The position numbers and the translations under genes were made by a program. The notes below the pieces were generated by a model that searched no databases, was not told the origin of the DNA, and worked only from the letters and a program-made list of their open reading frames with translations. Shown here piece by piece: positions 23,905-36,973 of a stretch of DNA of 64,000 bases (its first letter is position 1; each line of letters starts with the position of its first letter). Origin of the DNA: Aeromonas encheleia (GTDB lineage: Bacteria; Pseudomonadota; Gammaproteobacteria; Enterobacterales; Aeromonadaceae). The stretch spans positions 1,941,001-2,005,000 of the forward strand of contig NZ_LR134376.1 in the NCBI RefSeq assembly GCF_900637545.1. Reading direction: 5' to 3'.

Positions 23905-25146
23905 TCAGGCGTCCTGAGACACTATCTTGTCGCGGCCGGTGTTCTTCGCCTGATATAGCTGGCGATCCGCTTCGCTCAGTGCCTCGTCCATGGAGAGCCG
24001 CCCGACGTTGATGACGCCAAAACTGGCGCGCACGAATAGCGGTATCTCCCGGGACAGCGGTTGCTGACGCATCTGTTGCCGCAGCCCCTCCAGTCGCTTG
24101 AGCAGCACGGGCACAGTGCTATGGGGCACCATGAGGGCAAACTCCTCCCCCCCGAAACGGGCGATCATGGCATCCGGGAAGAACTGGGTGAGCAAACGGG
24201 TCAGGTGACAGAGCAGCTGATCGCCGATGGCATGGCCCCAGTGATCGTTGACCTGCTTGAAATGATCCACGTCGAGCACGCACAGGGCGAGCGGTGCCTG
24301 CTGACGCTGATGCTCCTCGAACCACCTCTGCCCCTCGTTGAACCAGTAGCGCCTGTTGTAGAGCCCGGTCAGGTAGTCGCGATTGGCCGACTCCTGGATG
24401 CTGTTGAACTGCTCCAGCGCCTCCAGATTGTGGCTGACCCGACATTGCAGCTCCTCCGGCTCGAACGGCTGGTTGAGAAAATCGTTCGCCCCCTGCTTGA
24501 GGTAGCGGGCGGAGAGGCCGTGCTTGTCCGACACCGAGATGCCGATGATGGCGAGCTGCTGCTTGCTGTAGCGCTCCCGCAGCATCCGCACCAGGCTGAT
24601 GCCGTCGATCTCCGGCATGTAGTAGTCCACCAGCATCAGCCGAATGGCAGGATTCTGTTCCAGGGCGCTCAGGGCGTCGCGGGCGCAGTTTGCCTCATGC
24701 ACCTGCAGCAACTGCTTGCGCAACTGGGCCGCGGTACGGTGGCGGGAGGTGCGCGAGTCGTCGACCACCAGCACTTCTATGGTCTGGTTGAGGTAGAGGC
24801 GGTGTACCAGGCTGACGGCGTATTGCAGGGAGTGGCGTGAATCCTTCATCACATAGTCCAGTACCCCCGCCTCCAGCCAGGCTTCCCGCTTCTCCTCGCT
24901 GATGTCGGCGGTGAGGATAACCACCGACAAACCCCGCTCCAGCAACACCTTGACCGCTTCCCCGCTGGGGGCATCCGGCAGGGTGAGATCCACCAGAGCG
25001 ACCACGTACTCCTCCCCCCGGCAATGACGGGCCCCCTCCAGGGTATCGAACGCATCGATCTCCAGCCCGGTTTGCTGCGCAATGGCCTGGATCAACATGC
25101 GGCGGATCGTCATGCTGTCTTCGACAATCAATATTTTCCGTTTCAT
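23905..25146 (-). CDS. Dual-receiver diguanylate cyclase response regulator
   Basis: A 413-residue cytoplasmic signalling protein. Receiver 1 (about 1-118) has the acidic pair ED, phospho-acceptor in ALVDLTLPD, T in ILTA and K in VMKD. Receiver 2 (about 122-240) has DD and LVDYYMPE, but asparagine (DFLNQPF) where the conserved lysine should be, so its phosphorylation may differ. The C-terminal GGDEF domain has an intact RFGGEEFALMV active loop and no RxxD inhibitory site in the usual position. It should make cyclic di-GMP; no partner kinase is adjacent. Confidence 0.9.
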   Translation of the reverse strand: MKRKILIVEDSMTIRRMLIQAIAQQTGLEIDAFDTLEGARHCRGEEYVVALVDLTLPDAPSGEAVKVLLERGLSVVILTADISEEKREAWLEAGVLDYVMKDSRHSLQYAVSLVHRLYLNQTIEVLVVDDSRTSRHRTAAQLRKQLLQVHEANCARDALSALEQNPAIRLMLVDYYMPEIDGISLVRMLRERYSKQQLAIIGISVSDKHGLSARYLKQGANDFLNQPFEPEELQCRVSHNLEALEQFNSIQESANRDYLTGLYNRRYWFNEGQRWFEEHQRQQAPLALCVLDVDHFKQVNDHWGHAIGDQLLCHLTRLLTQFFPDAMIARFGGEEFALMVPHSTVPVLLKRLEGLRQQMRQQPLSREIPLFVRASFGVINVGRLSMDEALSEADRQLYQAKNTGRDKIVSQDA

Positions 25147-25156
25147 CCGGATCCTT

Positions 25157-25186
25157 AAAAGAAAAAGGCATGCCTCTCGGCATGCC
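25157..25186 (-). terminator. trxB terminator
   Basis: GGCATGCC-loop-GGCATGCC stem followed on the minus strand by TTTTTCTTTT. It separates trxB from the cyclase gene downstream. Confidence 0.88.
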
Positions 25187-25202
25187 CTTTATAACCTTGT
25201 GC

Positions 25203-26309
<1,107 letters not shown>

Positions 26310-26337
26310 TCATCGGCGCTCCCTTGCGGGGGCGGGA

Positions 26338-27453
26338 TCAGTTCAGCAGGGTCAGGGGATCCGTGTAGGCCAGATGATGCGCCTCGGCCACTTCCCGGCA
26401 GGTGATCTTGCCTGCCATCACGTTCAGCCCGTGCAACAGGTGGGGATCACCCAGCAGCGCATTGCGGTAGCCCTGCTCGGCCAGCCGGATGATGAAGGGC
26501 AGGGTGGCGTTGTTGAGGGCGACGGTGGAGGTTCGCGCCACGGCGCCCGGCATGTTGGCCACGCAGTAGTGCACCACCTCATCGACGATGAAGGTCGGGT
26601 CCTGGTGGGTGGTGGCGTGGGAGGTTTCCACACAGCCGCCCTGATCGATGGCCACGTCGACCACGGCCGAGCCCGGCTTCATGCGCGCAATGTGGTCACG
26701 GCTGACAAGTTTTGGCGCAGTGGCGCCGGGCACCAGCACGCCGCCGATGACCAGATCTGCCGCCAGGATGTGGCGCTCCAGGGTCTCGCGGTTGGAGTAG
26801 ACCACCTTGGCCGCCCCCTGGAATTCGCTGTCGAGGCGACGCAGGGTATCGATGTTGTTGTCGAGTATGGTGACATCGGCGCGCAGGCCTATGGCCATAC
26901 GGGCTGCATTGGAGCCCACTACGCCGCCACCGATGATCACCACCTTGGCAGGTTCGACCCCGGGTACGCCGCCGAGCAACACGCCGCTACCGCCGCGGGA
27001 CTTCTCCAGCGCCTGGGCGCCCGCTTGAATAGACATGCGTCCGGCCACCTCCGACATGGGGGCCAGCAGCGGCAGTCCACCACGGGCATCGGTGACGGTT
27101 TCGTAGGCGATGCAGACGGCGCCGCTGTCGATCAATTCCCGGGTCTGGGCCAGGTCTGGCGCCAGATGCAGGTAGGTGAACAGGGTCTGGCCAGGACGCA
27201 GCATGGCGCGCTCGACCGCCTGGGGCTCCTTGACCTTGACGATCATCTCGGCCTTGGCGAAAACATCGTCAGCAGAGGCCAGAATTTCGGCCCCCGCAGC
27301 CAGATAATCTGCGTCACTGAAGCCAATGCCAGTTCCTGCGCCGCTTTGGACGAAAACGGTATGGTTTCGTGCTGTTAGTTCACGTACACTGGCCGGAACC
27401 ATGCCTACGCGATATTCATGGTTTTTTATTTCCTTAGGTACACCGATAATCAT
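26338..27453 (-). CDS. ald: Alanine dehydrogenase
   Basis: Reversible NAD-dependent deamination of L-alanine to pyruvate. The 371 residues start [17 protein letters not shown]; the substrate site includes KVKEPQ and the NAD loop is [20 protein letters not shown] around residue 170. It is divergent from lrp, a common arrangement that fits control of alanine catabolism by the neighbouring leucine-responsive regulator (inference). Confidence 0.95.
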   Translation of the reverse strand: MIIGVPKEIKNHEYRVGMVPASVRELTARNHTVFVQSGAGTGIGFSDADYLAAGAEILASADDVFAKAEMIVKVKEPQAVERAMLRPGQTLFTYLHLAPDLAQTRELIDSGAVCIAYETVTDARGGLPLLAPMSEVAGRMSIQAGAQALEKSRGGSGVLLGGVPGVEPAKVVIIGGGVVGSNAARMAIGLRADVTILDNNIDTLRRLDSEFQGAAKVVYSNRETLERHILAADLVIGGVLVPGATAPKLVSRDHIARMKPGSAVVDVAIDQGGCVETSHATTHQDPTFIVDEVVHYCVANMPGAVARTSTVALNNATLPFIIRLAEQGYRNALLGDPHLLHGLNVMAGKITCREVAEAHHLAYTDPLTLLN

Positions 27454-27529
27454 GCTATCCCTCGTCTATCGATTGGTGGTTTATGTTGCCACAATGTTAA
27501 GCAACATTTGCGCCTAGTATATTCAGGTA

Positions 27530-27558
27530 TTGACAGGATTTGTGACCATAATTATAAA
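27530..27558 (+). promoter_or_regulatory. Sigma-70 promoter of lrp
   Basis: TTGACA and TATAAA separated by exactly 17 bases, about 45 bases before the lrp start, in an AT-rich divergent region. Confidence 0.7.
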
Positions 27559-27603
27559 ATGACTGGTGATTCTTACCAAAAAATAGCCAAAGGATGGAAT
27601 TAA

Positions 27604-28095
27604 ATGATGGAAGCTAAGAGTCGGCTAAAGGATTTGGACAGGATTGACCGCAACATTCTGAATGAACTGCAAAAGGATGGCAGGATTTCGAACGTTGAGT
27701 TGTCCAAACGAGTTGGCCTGAGTCCTACACCGTGTCTGGAACGGGTTCGTCGCCTGGAGCGACAAGGCTATATCGAAGGATATGCCGCTATTCTGAACCC
27801 TCATTATCTGGACGCGTCTCTGCTGGTGTTCGTGGAAATTACCCTCAATCGCGGCGCACCCGACGTCTTTGAACAGTTCAACAAGGCTGTTCAGGTGCTC
27901 GAGGAGATCCAGGAGTGCCATCTGGTCTCCGGTGATTTCGACTATCTGCTCAAGACCCGCGTCAGCGACATGTCGGCTTACCGCCGCCTGCTGGGGGAGA
28001 CCCTGTTGCGTCTGCCCGGGGTCAATGACACCCGCACCTACGTGGTGATGGAAGAGGTCAAGCAGAGCAGTCGTCTGGTGATCAGCACCCGCTAA
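27604..28095 (+). CDS. lrp: Leucine-responsive regulatory protein
   Basis: Global feast/famine DNA-binding regulator. It has 163 residues with an N-terminal helix-turn-helix (ISNVELSKRVGLSPTPCLER, about 30-50) and a C-terminal RAM ligand domain. It is upstream of ftsK, as in E. coli, but with a terminator after it. Start is at the first of two adjacent ATG codons. Confidence 0.96.
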   Translation: MMEAKSRLKDLDRIDRNILNELQKDGRISNVELSKRVGLSPTPCLERVRRLERQGYIEGYAAILNPHYLDASLLVFVEITLNRGAPDVFEQFNKAVQVLEEIQECHLVSGDFDYLLKTRVSDMSAYRRLLGETLLRLPGVNDTRTYVVMEEVKQSSRLVISTR

Positions 28096-28144
28096 GCCGG
28101 GTTATGCTGTGACTTGCAAGTTCCATGACGAGTCACGATAGTCA

Positions 28145-28176
28145 GAAACGAGCGGCCGGTCCGCTCGTTTCTTCTT
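28145..28176 (+). terminator. lrp terminator
   Basis: GAAACGAGCGG pairs with CCGCTCGTTTC around a 5-base loop, followed by TTCTT. Confidence 0.8.
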
Positions 28177-28269
28177 ATGAACTTGGTTGTAAAGATGGCC
28201 CCGCCCTCAGGCACAGGCTGACAATCGGTGGGCTTTTCAGGGATACTAGGCCCCCTATCCCCGCATTAC

Positions 28270-30795
28270 ATGTTTTCAGAAAGGAGCCGGAGTTTGGCCG
28301 ATAAAAAGCTGTTTACTCCTTTGTCAGGTACCCAACGGATCTTCGAGGCCGTCTTGATCGCCATCACCCTGATGGCTGCCTATCTCTTGCTTGCCCTCTT
28401 GACCTACCATCCCGCCGATCCCGGTTGGTCCCAGACCTCCTGGCAGGGGGAGGTGAAGAACCTGGCGGGCAGCGCCGGTGCCTGGCTCGCCGACATCACC
28501 ATGTTCACCTTCGGCGCCTTCTCCTATCTGGTGCCGCCGCTGACGGTTCTGCTCGGCTGGAGCCTGTTCTGGCGCCCGAGCCGGCTGCTGGAGGTGGATT
28601 ATCTGACCCTGTCGGTGCGCATCGTCGGCTTCCTGCTGACCGTGCTCGGCATGTCGGCCATTGCCAGCATGAACTTCAACGACATGCAGAATTTTTCCGC
28701 CGGCGGCCTGGTGGGGGACGTGATCGCCTCCGCCGTGGTGCCGCTGTTCGGCGGTGTCGGCGCCAACCTGATGCTGCTCTGCTTCGTGGCCACCGGCATC
28801 ACCCTGTTCACCGGCTGGTCCTGGCTCACCATAGTCGAGCGGATCGGGGCCAGCTGCACCGGCACCGTCAGCGCCATCTATCACTTCCCCACCACGCTAG
28901 GTCGCTGGTTGACCGGGGGCTGGCGCCAGCCTCGCTTCGAGGGACCGGATCCCTTGCTGGAAGGGGGCGTGGGTGCCATCGATCTGGATGAGGAAGACGA
29001 ACCTCACGGCAGCTGGACGCGCAATCCCAAGGCCAAGGGCGCGGCCCAGAAGACAAAATCTGACGAATGGCTGCCGGAACTCGATGACGATACCTTCCAG
29101 TTCGAGCCGCAGTTTGACGACGAAGATGACGAGGCGCCGACGCCCGTCGCCAAGCCCAAGCGCGCGGCCAATGCCCGCCCGCAACCCGTGCTGGCAGCTG
29201 CGGATGAGGACGAGCTCGATCTGCCCTGGGCGGAGGGCGACGAGGCCCCGGCCGCGCCGGTGGCGGTTGCCCCCAAAGCCAAGCGCCGCCCGCAGCCGGG
29301 CATGGCCCCCTTGCCGGGGCTGGATCTGCTGGACAGACCGCCCGCCAAGACTCAGATGATGAGCAAGGACGAACTGGACCGTATGGGCCGTCTGGTGGAG
29401 GCCAAGCTGGCCGATTACAACGTGCAGGCCAAGGTGGTCGGCGTCTATCCGGGCCCCGTCATCACCCGTTTCGAGCTGGATCTGGCGCCGGGCATGAAGG
29501 CGAGCAAGATCACCAACCTGTCTCGCGACCTCGCGCGCTCCCTCTCCGCCAGCAGCGTGCGGGTGGTGGAGGTGATCCCGGGCAAGACCTTCGTCGGCAT
29601 CGAGCTGCCGAACCGGGTACGCCAGACCGTCTACCTGCGCGAGACCCTCGACTGCGACGACTTCCGCGACAGCCGCAACCCCTTGACCATGGGCCTGGGC
29701 CAGGACATCGCAGGGGAGCCCGTGGTGGTGAACCTCGCCAAGATGCCGCACCTGCTGGTGGCCGGTACCACCGGCTCCGGCAAGTCGGTGGGGGTCAACA
29801 CCATGATCATCTCCATGCTCTACAAGTCGTCGCCGGAGGATCTGCGCTTCATCATGATCGATCCCAAGATGCTGGAGCTCTCGGTCTACGAGGGGATCCC
29901 GCATCTGCTGACCGAGGTGGTCACCGACATGAAGGACGCCGCCAACGCCCTGCGCTGGTGCGTGGGCGAGATGGAGCGCCGCTACAAGCTGATGTCGGCG
30001 GTCGGGGTGCGCAACCTCAAGGGCTACAACGACAAGGTGCTGGCCGCGGCCGCCGAGGGACAACCGCTGCGGGATCCGCTGTGGCGCCCCGGCGACTCCA
30101 TGGATCAGATGCCGCCGGAACTCGAGAAGCTGCCCCACATAGTGGTGGTGGTGGACGAGTTTGCCGACATGATGATGATCGTCGGCAAGAAGGTGGAAGA
30201 GCTCATCGCCCGTATCGCCCAGAAGGCGCGGGCCGCCGGTATTCATCTCATCCTCGCGACCCAGCGTCCGTCGGTGGATGTGATCACCGGTCTCATCAAG
30301 GCCAACATCCCGACCCGGATCTCGTTCCAGGTCTCGAGCAAGATCGACTCCCGTACCATCCTGGATCAGGGCGGTGCCGAATCCCTGCTCGGCATGGGTG
30401 ACATGCTCTACATGCCGGCCGGTACCTCCAACCCGACCCGGGTCCACGGCGCCTTCGTCGATGACCACGAGGTGCACAAGGTGGTGGCGGACTGGAAGCT
30501 GCGCGGTGAGCCGAACTACATCGAGGAGATCCTCTCCGGCGAGTCGGATAGTGAAGGCGGCAGCGGTGACTACGGCAGCAGCGGCGACGAGGAGCTCGAT
30601 CCCCTGTTCGACGAGGCGGTGGCCTTCGTGGTGGAATCCCGCCGTGGCTCCACCTCCAGCGTGCAGCGCAAGTTCAAGATCGGTTACAACCGGGCGGCTC
30701 GTCTCATCGAGCAGATGGAAAACCAGGGCATCGTCAGCAGCCCGGGTGGCAACGGTCAGCGCGACGTGCTGGCACCGCCACCGGTGCGTGACTGA
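28270..30795 (+). CDS. ftsK: DNA translocase FtsK
   Basis: Septal DNA pump coordinating chromosome segregation with division. It has about 841 residues, much shorter than the 1329 of E. coli because the linker is brief. Order: N-terminal membrane helices (about 15-195), an acidic/alanine-rich linker (235-360), the motor with [12 protein letters not shown] near 498, and the gamma DNA-reading domain from about 770. The start is uncertain: ATG at 28270, ATG at 28228, or TTG at 28294, which has the best ribosome site (AAGGAGCCGGAG). Confidence 0.94.
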   Translation: MFSERSRSLADKKLFTPLSGTQRIFEAVLIAITLMAAYLLLALLTYHPADPGWSQTSWQGEVKNLAGSAGAWLADITMFTFGAFSYLVPPLTVLLGWSLFWRPSRLLEVDYLTLSVRIVGFLLTVLGMSAIASMNFNDMQNFSAGGLVGDVIASAVVPLFGGVGANLMLLCFVATGITLFTGWSWLTIVERIGASCTGTVSAIYHFPTTLGRWLTGGWRQPRFEGPDPLLEGGVGAIDLDEEDEPHGSWTRNPKAKGAAQKTKSDEWLPELDDDTFQFEPQFDDEDDEAPTPVAKPKRAANARPQPVLAAADEDELDLPWAEGDEAPAAPVAVAPKAKRRPQPGMAPLPGLDLLDRPPAKTQMMSKDELDRMGRLVEAKLADYNVQAKVVGVYPGPVITRFELDLAPGMKASKITNLSRDLARSLSASSVRVVEVIPGKTFVGIELPNRVRQTVYLRETLDCDDFRDSRNPLTMGLGQDIAGEPVVVNLAKMPHLLVAGTTGSGKSVGVNTMIISMLYKSSPEDLRFIMIDPKMLELSVYEGIPHLLTEVVTDMKDAANALRWCVGEMERRYKLMSAVGVRNLKGYNDKVLAAAAEGQPLRDPLWRPGDSMDQMPPELEKLPHIVVVVDEFADMMMIVGKKVEELIARIAQKARAAGIHLILATQRPSVDVITGLIKANIPTRISFQVSSKIDSRTILDQGGAESLLGMGDMLYMPAGTSNPTRVHGAFVDDHEVHKVVADWKLRGEPNYIEEILSGESDSEGGSGDYGSSGDEELDPLFDEAVAFVVESRRGSTSSVQRKFKIGYNRAARLIEQMENQGIVSSPGGNGQRDVLAPPPVRD

Positions 30796-30811
30796 GTTCC
30801 CCCTATCATCC

Positions 30812-30841
30812 AGGCCATGTCTCGCTAGACATGGCCTCTTA
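30812..30841 (+). terminator. Hairpin between ftsK and lolA
   Basis: AGGCCATGTCT-cgct-AGACATGGCCT perfect 11-bp stem followed by CTTAT. The T tract is weak, so termination may be partial. Confidence 0.6.
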
Positions 30842-30864
30842 TCGAGCCCTTTTAAACGGGAAGC

Positions 30865-31476
30865 ATGATGAAGAAACAATTTTTGATGGGTACGGTGCTG
30901 CTGCTGGCCAGCAGCCAGGTGTGGGCCGATGCCGCCAGCGACCTCAAGCAGAAGCTGTCCGATGTGAGCCTGTTCTCGGCCAAGTTTGCCCAGACCGTCT
31001 ATGACAGCAAGGGCAAGGAGCTGCAAAAGGCGAGCGGCGATCTGCTGGTGCAACGCCCGAACCGGTTCAACTGGCACACCACAGCGCCGGATGAGAGCCT
31101 GATCGTGGCCGATGGCAAGGACGTCTGGGTCTATGATCCCTTCGTCGAGCAGGTCACCGCCCTCAAGCTGAAGGATGCGGTGCTCAACACCCCCTTCGTG
31201 CTGATCGCCGGCAATGACAACGCGCTCTGGAAGAACTACGACGTGACCCAGCAGGGGGACGTCTACACCGTCACCAGCCGCAATCAGGACGAGCTGATCG
31301 CCTCCTTCCGCATCACCTTCGATCGGCAGAACAACATCAGCCGCTTCGACGTGAAAGAGGCGCAGGGGCAGTGGAGCGAGTTCACCCTCAGCGGCTTCAA
31401 CCGCAAACCGGTGCTCAAGGGCAGCGAGTTCCAGTTCAAGATCCCGAAGGGGGTCGCACTGGACGACCAGCGCTGA
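30865..31476 (+). CDS. lolA: Outer-membrane lipoprotein carrier protein
   Basis: Periplasmic chaperone taking lipoproteins from LolCDE to LolB. It has 203 residues with a signal peptide ending [10 protein letters not shown]. The mature protein follows the LolA pattern ([30 protein letters not shown]). The start could be either of two adjacent ATG codons. Its last 8 codons recur twice downstream as ends of two minigenes before rarA. Confidence 0.95.
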   Translation: MMKKQFLMGTVLLLASSQVWADAASDLKQKLSDVSLFSAKFAQTVYDSKGKELQKASGDLLVQRPNRFNWHTTAPDESLIVADGKDVWVYDPFVEQVTALKLKDAVLNTPFVLIAGNDNALWKNYDVTQQGDVYTVTSRNQDELIASFRITFDRQNNISRFDVKEAQGQWSEFTLSGFNRKPVLKGSEFQFKIPKGVALDDQR

Positions 31477-31556
31477 TGCGCGGTCTCTCTTTGGATCTCT
31501 GCTCGGGCCGTCTCCTGCTGGCGGCCCGGGTGACGCAGGATGGTCAACGCCGATGA
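31476..31556 (+). CDS. Hybrid junction minigene 1, lolA/rarA (26 aa)
   Basis: A 26-codon frame whose ATG shares one base with the lolA stop (TGATG) and whose stop overlaps the next start (ATGA). The beginning [18 protein letters not shown] resembles Rar[19 protein letters not shown]; the end QDGQRR resembles the LolA end LDDQR. It is a product of junction duplication. No independent function is known; translation is plausible because the frame and overlaps are kept. Confidence 0.5.
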   Translation: MRGLSLDLCSGRLLLAARVTQDGQRR

Positions 31557-31633
31557 GCAACCTCTCTTTGGATTTATCGTCGGACCGTCTGCCACTGGCG
31601 GTCGACGTGGCGCAGGACGGTCAACGCAGATGA
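31553..31633 (+). CDS. Hybrid junction minigene 2, lolA/rarA (26 aa)
   Basis: The second copy, same length as minigene 1, with ATGA overlaps at both ends: with minigene 1 upstream and with rarA downstream. It begins [16 protein letters not shown], closer to RarA than minigene 1, and ends AQDGQRR. Two consecutive copies without any frame-breaking change are the best evidence in this window that such minigenes stay translated. Confidence 0.5.
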   Translation: MSNLSLDLSSDRLPLAVDVAQDGQRR

Positions 31634-32967
31634 GCAACCTGTCGCTGGACTTCTCGTCCGACTTTCGCCCTCTGGCGGCCAGGATGCGGCCGCAGAATCT
31701 CGACCAGTACATAGGTCAGCAGCATATCCTGGGGGCTGACAAGCCCCTGCGCAAAGCCATCCTGGCCGGCCACTGCCACTCCATGATCCTGTGGGGCCCC
31801 CCGGGTACCGGCAAAACCACCCTCGCCGAGCTGATGGCGCACTACTGTCAGGCCGAGGTGGAGCGACTCTCGGCCGTGACCTCCGGCATCAAGGAGATCC
31901 GCGCCGCCATCGACAAGGCGAAGGAGAACAGCTGGCGCGGGGTACGCACTATCTTGTTCGTGGATGAGGTGCACCGCTTCAACAAGAGCCAGCAGGATGT
32001 GTTCCTGCCTCACATCGAAGACGGCACCATCACCTTCATCGGCGCCACCACCGAAAACCCCTCGTTCGAACTCAACAACGCACTGCTCTCCCGGGCCCGG
32101 GTCTATCTGCTGAAGAGGCTGGAGGAGGAGGACATCCTCGCCATGATCGATCAGGCTCTGACCGACTCGCGCGGCCTCAATGACTCGACGCTGGCCTTCG
32201 CCCCCGGGGTGAAGGAGGCGCTGGCCAAGGCGGTGGACGGCGACGGGCGCAAGTCCCTCAACTACCTGGAGCTGTTGGCCGACATGGCCGAGGCCAACGG
32301 GGCAGGGCAGCGCATCATCGACAGCGCCCTGCTGGCCGCCGTGGTGGGGGAGCACGTGGCGCGCTTCGACAAGGGGGGCGATCACTTCTACGACCTCATC
32401 TCGGCGGTGCACAAGTCCATTCGTGGCTCGGCCCCCGATGCGGCGCTCTACTGGTATGCTCGCATGGTGAGCGCCGGTTGCGATCCGCTCTACATCGCCC
32501 GCCGGCTGCTGGCCATCGCCTCGGAAGATGTCGGCAACGCCGATCCGCGCGCCATGCAGGTGGCGCTGTCGGCCTGGGACTGTTTCCATCGCATCGGCCC
32601 GGCGGAGGGGGAGCGGGCCATTGCCCAGGCCATTGTCTACCTCGCCTGCGCCCCCAAGAGCAATGCGGTCTACACCGCCTGGAAGGCGGCGCTCAACGAT
32701 GCCAGGAACCTGCCCGACTTCGAGGTGCCACCGCACCTGCGCAACGCACCGACCAAGCTGATGAGCGATCTGGGTTATGGCGCCGAGTACCGCTACGCCC
32801 ACGACGAGCCCGGCGCCTATGCGGCGGGGGAGAGCTACTTCCCGCCGGAGCTCGCCGGCAAACACTACTACCAGCCGACCGATCGCGGCCTCGAGAAGCA
32901 GATTGCCCAGAAGCTCGACTATCTGCGTGAGCTGGACCGGCAGAGCCCGCACAAAAGAGACAAATAA
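31630..32967 (+). CDS. rarA: Replication-associated recombination protein RarA
   Basis: AAA+ ATPase of the clamp-loader/RuvB-related group acting at stalled replication forks. It has 445 residues beginning [20 protein letters not shown], as in E. coli, which fixes the start at 31630. Walker A is [13 protein letters not shown] near residue 55 and Walker B is [10 protein letters not shown]. lolA-rarA-serS is the enterobacterial order. Confidence 0.96.
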   Translation: MSNLSLDFSSDFRPLAARMRPQNLDQYIGQQHILGADKPLRKAILAGHCHSMILWGPPGTGKTTLAELMAHYCQAEVERLSAVTSGIKEIRAAIDKAKENSWRGVRTILFVDEVHRFNKSQQDVFLPHIEDGTITFIGATTENPSFELNNALLSRARVYLLKRLEEEDILAMIDQALTDSRGLNDSTLAFAPGVKEALAKAVDGDGRKSLNYLELLADMAEANGAGQRIIDSALLAAVVGEHVARFDKGGDHFYDLISAVHKSIRGSAPDAALYWYARMVSAGCDPLYIARRLLAIASEDVGNADPRAMQVALSAWDCFHRIGPAEGERAIAQAIVYLACAPKSNAVYTAWKAALNDARNLPDFEVPPHLRNAPTKLMSDLGYGAEYRYAHDEPGAYAAGESYFPPELAGKHYYQPTDRGLEKQIAQKLDYLRELDRQSPHKRDK

Positions 32968-34553
<1,586 letters not shown>

Positions 34554-34569
34554 GCCGCTCGTGCTGACG

Positions 34570-34598
34570 ACAACGCCATGGCAGTGCCATGGCGTTGT
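34570..34598 (+). terminator. Long perfect hairpin after serS
   Basis: ACAACGCCATGGC pairs with GCCATGGCGTTGT with a minimal loop. No T tract follows, so it may be a processing or stability element rather than a terminator. Confidence 0.4.
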
Positions 34599-34741
34599 GC
34601 ATTCCGGCGTCGGCCAATGGTTTCGGCAGGGGCTAACATGGCTTCTATCGGCGCCGTATTGGATATTTAACACAATTTTATCAAGCATTGCGCAATCGTT
34701 TTTGTTAGACTGCGCCGCAATTTCGCAGGACATCTTTTTCT

Positions 34742-35233
34742 ATGGTCTGGATTGATTACGCCATCATCGGCATCGTCGGTTTCTCCGCTCTCATCAGCCT
34801 GGTGCGCGGCTTTCTCAAGGAAGCCATGTCCCTTGTCACCTGGTTCGTCGCCTTTTTCATTGCCAGCCATTTCTATCCCGATCTCGCCGTCTACTTCACC
34901 TCGTTTACCGATGCCATGGTGCGCAACGGCCTGGCCATCGCCGCCCTGTTCGTGGCGACCCTGATCCTGGGGAGCGTGGTCAACTATGTGGTGGGCCTGC
35001 TGGTGGAAAAGACCGGCCTGTCCGGCACCGATCGGGTGCTGGGAGTCTGTTTTGGCGCCATTCGCGGGGTACTGATCGTCAGTGCCCTGCTGTTTTTTAT
35101 GGATACCTTCACCAGTCTCTCCCAGAGCGACTGGTGGGTGGCGTCCAAGCTGGTTCCCGAGTTTAAACCGGTGATCCAGTGGTTCTTCGGGTTCATGCTG
35201 AACTCATCCAGTTTTCTCAATCAGGTACAGTGA
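34742..35233 (+). CDS. cvpA: CvpA family membrane protein
   Basis: A 163-residue inner-membrane protein with four hydrophobic segments (starting near residues 5, 27, 60 and 100). In E. coli it is needed for colicin V production and bile-salt resistance. It is directly upstream of purF, as in E. coli, with 18 bases between. Confidence 0.93.
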   Translation: MVWIDYAIIGIVGFSALISLVRGFLKEAMSLVTWFVAFFIASHFYPDLAVYFTSFTDAMVRNGLAIAALFVATLILGSVVNYVVGLLVEKTGLSGTDRVLGVCFGAIRGVLIVSALLFFMDTFTSLSQSDWWVASKLVPEFKPVIQWFFGFMLNSSSFLNQVQ

Positions 35234-35251
35234 CTTCGAGGTAGCAAAGAC

Positions 35252-36772
35252 ATGTGTGGTATTGTCGGTATAGTTGGCACCACCCCCGTCAATCAGGCCC
35301 TCTACGACGCCTTGACGGTGTTGCAGCACAGGGGACAGGATGCCGCCGGGATCGTGACCATAGACAGTGGAAACTTCCGGCAACGCAAGGCCAACGGCCT
35401 GGTGAAGGATGTGTTTGAAGTGCGCCACATGCAGCGACTGAAGGGGCATATCGGCATAGGACATGTCAGATATCCCACCGCAGGCAGCTCAAGTGCCGCT
35501 GAAGCCCAACCTTTTTACGTGAACTCCCCCTACGGCATGGTGCTGGCCCACAACGGCAACCTCACCAACGCCAAGGCGCTCAAGGAGCAGCAGTTCAAGG
35601 TCGCCCGCCGCCACATCAACACCACCTCCGACTCGGAAGTGCTGCTGAACGTGCTGGCGCACGAGCTGGATCTCTGCGACAAGATGGAGCTGCGTCCCGA
35701 GGACATCTTCTCCGCAGTGCGCAAGACTCATCAGCAGATCCGCGGCGCCTATGCCGTGGTCTCCCTGGTGATAGGTCACGGCCTCATCGGCTTCCGCGAT
35801 CCCAACGGCATTCGGCCGCTGATCCTGGGTCGCCGTATCGACGAGCAGGGCCAGGTGGAGTACATGCTCGCCTCCGAGAGCGTGGCGCTCGACGCCATCG
35901 GCTTCGAGACGGTGCGTGACGTCGCCCCGGGCGAGGCCATCTACATCACCGAGCAGGGCCAGCTGTTCTCCGAGCAGTGTGCGGAGAACCCGCAGATGAG
36001 TTCCTGCATCTTCGAGTACGTCTACTTCGCCCGTCCCGACTCCTGCATCGACAAGGTCTCCGTCTATGCCGCCCGCCTCAACATGGGTCGCAAGCTGGGC
36101 CAAAAGATCGCCCGCGAGTGGGAAGATCTCGACGTGGATGTGGTCATCCCCATCCCCGAGACCTCCTGTGACGTCGCGCTGGAGATAGCCCATACCCTCG
36201 ATCTGCCGTACCGTCAGGGCTTCGTGAAGAACCGCTACATCGGCCGTACCTTCATCATGCCGGGCCAGACCCAGCGCAAGAAGTCGGTGCGTCGCAAGCT
36301 CAATGCCATCGGCTCCGAGTTCAAGGGCAAGAAGGTGCTGCTGGTGGATGACTCTATCGTCCGTGGCACCACCTCCGAGCAGATCATCCAGATGGCGCGG
36401 GAAGCCGGTGCGGCCAAGGTCTACTTTGCCTCCGCCGCCCCCGAGATCCGTTTCCCCAACGTCTACGGCATCGATATGCCCACCGCCAACGAGCTGATCG
36501 CCCATGGCCGGGAAGTGGAAGAGGTGTGCAAGCTGATCGGTGCCGATGGCCTCATCTTCCAGGATCTGGAAGATCTGGAAGAGGCTGTGCGGGAGATCAA
36601 CCCCGAGCTGCGCCACTTCGAGACCTCGGTGTTCAACGGCCACTACGTCACCGCCGACGTGGATCAGGGCTATCTGGACCACCTCAATGCCCAGCGCTGC
36701 GACGACAACAAGGCCGTGCGCGAATGGCAGGAAGGCACCAGCAACCTGGAAATTTTTAACGAAGGCAGTTAA
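35252..36772 (+). CDS. purF: Amidophosphoribosyltransferase
   Basis: First committed step of purine synthesis: glutamine and PRPP to phosphoribosylamine. It has 506 residues; the catalytic cysteine follows the initiator Met (MCGIVGIVG), and the PRPP loop is [14 protein letters not shown] near residue 362. PurR control is usual for this operon, but I did not identify a clear PUR box. Confidence 0.98.
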   Translation: MCGIVGIVGTTPVNQALYDALTVLQHRGQDAAGIVTIDSGNFRQRKANGLVKDVFEVRHMQRLKGHIGIGHVRYPTAGSSSAAEAQPFYVNSPYGMVLAHNGNLTNAKALKEQQFKVARRHINTTSDSEVLLNVLAHELDLCDKMELRPEDIFSAVRKTHQQIRGAYAVVSLVIGHGLIGFRDPNGIRPLILGRRIDEQGQVEYMLASESVALDAIGFETVRDVAPGEAIYITEQGQLFSEQCAENPQMSSCIFEYVYFARPDSCIDKVSVYAARLNMGRKLGQKIAREWEDLDVDVVIPIPETSCDVALEIAHTLDLPYRQGFVKNRYIGRTFIMPGQTQRKKSVRRKLNAIGSEFKGKKVLLVDDSIVRGTTSEQIIQMAREAGAAKVYFASAAPEIRFPNVYGIDMPTANELIAHGREVEEVCKLIGADGLIFQDLEDLEEAVREINPELRHFETSVFNGHYVTADVDQGYLDHLNAQRCDDNKAVREWQEGTSNLEIFNEGS

Positions 36773-36801
36773 ACGTTTTCGTTCGCCATGACCGATATGA
36801 G

Positions 36802-36826
36802 ATGGGGGCCCTGGCCCCCATTGTCG
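36802..36826 (+). terminator. Hairpin after purF
   Basis: ATGGGGGCC-ct-GGCCCCCAT followed by TGTCGTGT; strong stem, weak T tract. Confidence 0.6.
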
Positions 36827-36973
36827 TGTCTGAGAGGCGGGGAAGGAGGATTATCTGTTTTAAAAATAAGCACTTATGCGGCCGGGTGTGGGCAGTGGCG
36901 GCGGGATCCGCTAGCATGGGCTGCCACCGCGTCAATCGCGCCGCCGTATCAACCAGAACAGACGAGAATTCAG

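Larger units (their letters stand above)
31453..31683 (+). repeat. Three 77-bp units across the lolA/rarA junction
   Basis: Units at 31453-31529, 31530-31606 and 31607-31683, all exactly 77 bases with no gaps. Each reads from a lolA-tail-like part (GTGACGCAGGATGGTCAACG type) through a start codon into a rarA-start-like part (CTTTGGATTTATCG type). The first contains the true lolA end and the last the true rarA start. Confidence 0.88.
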
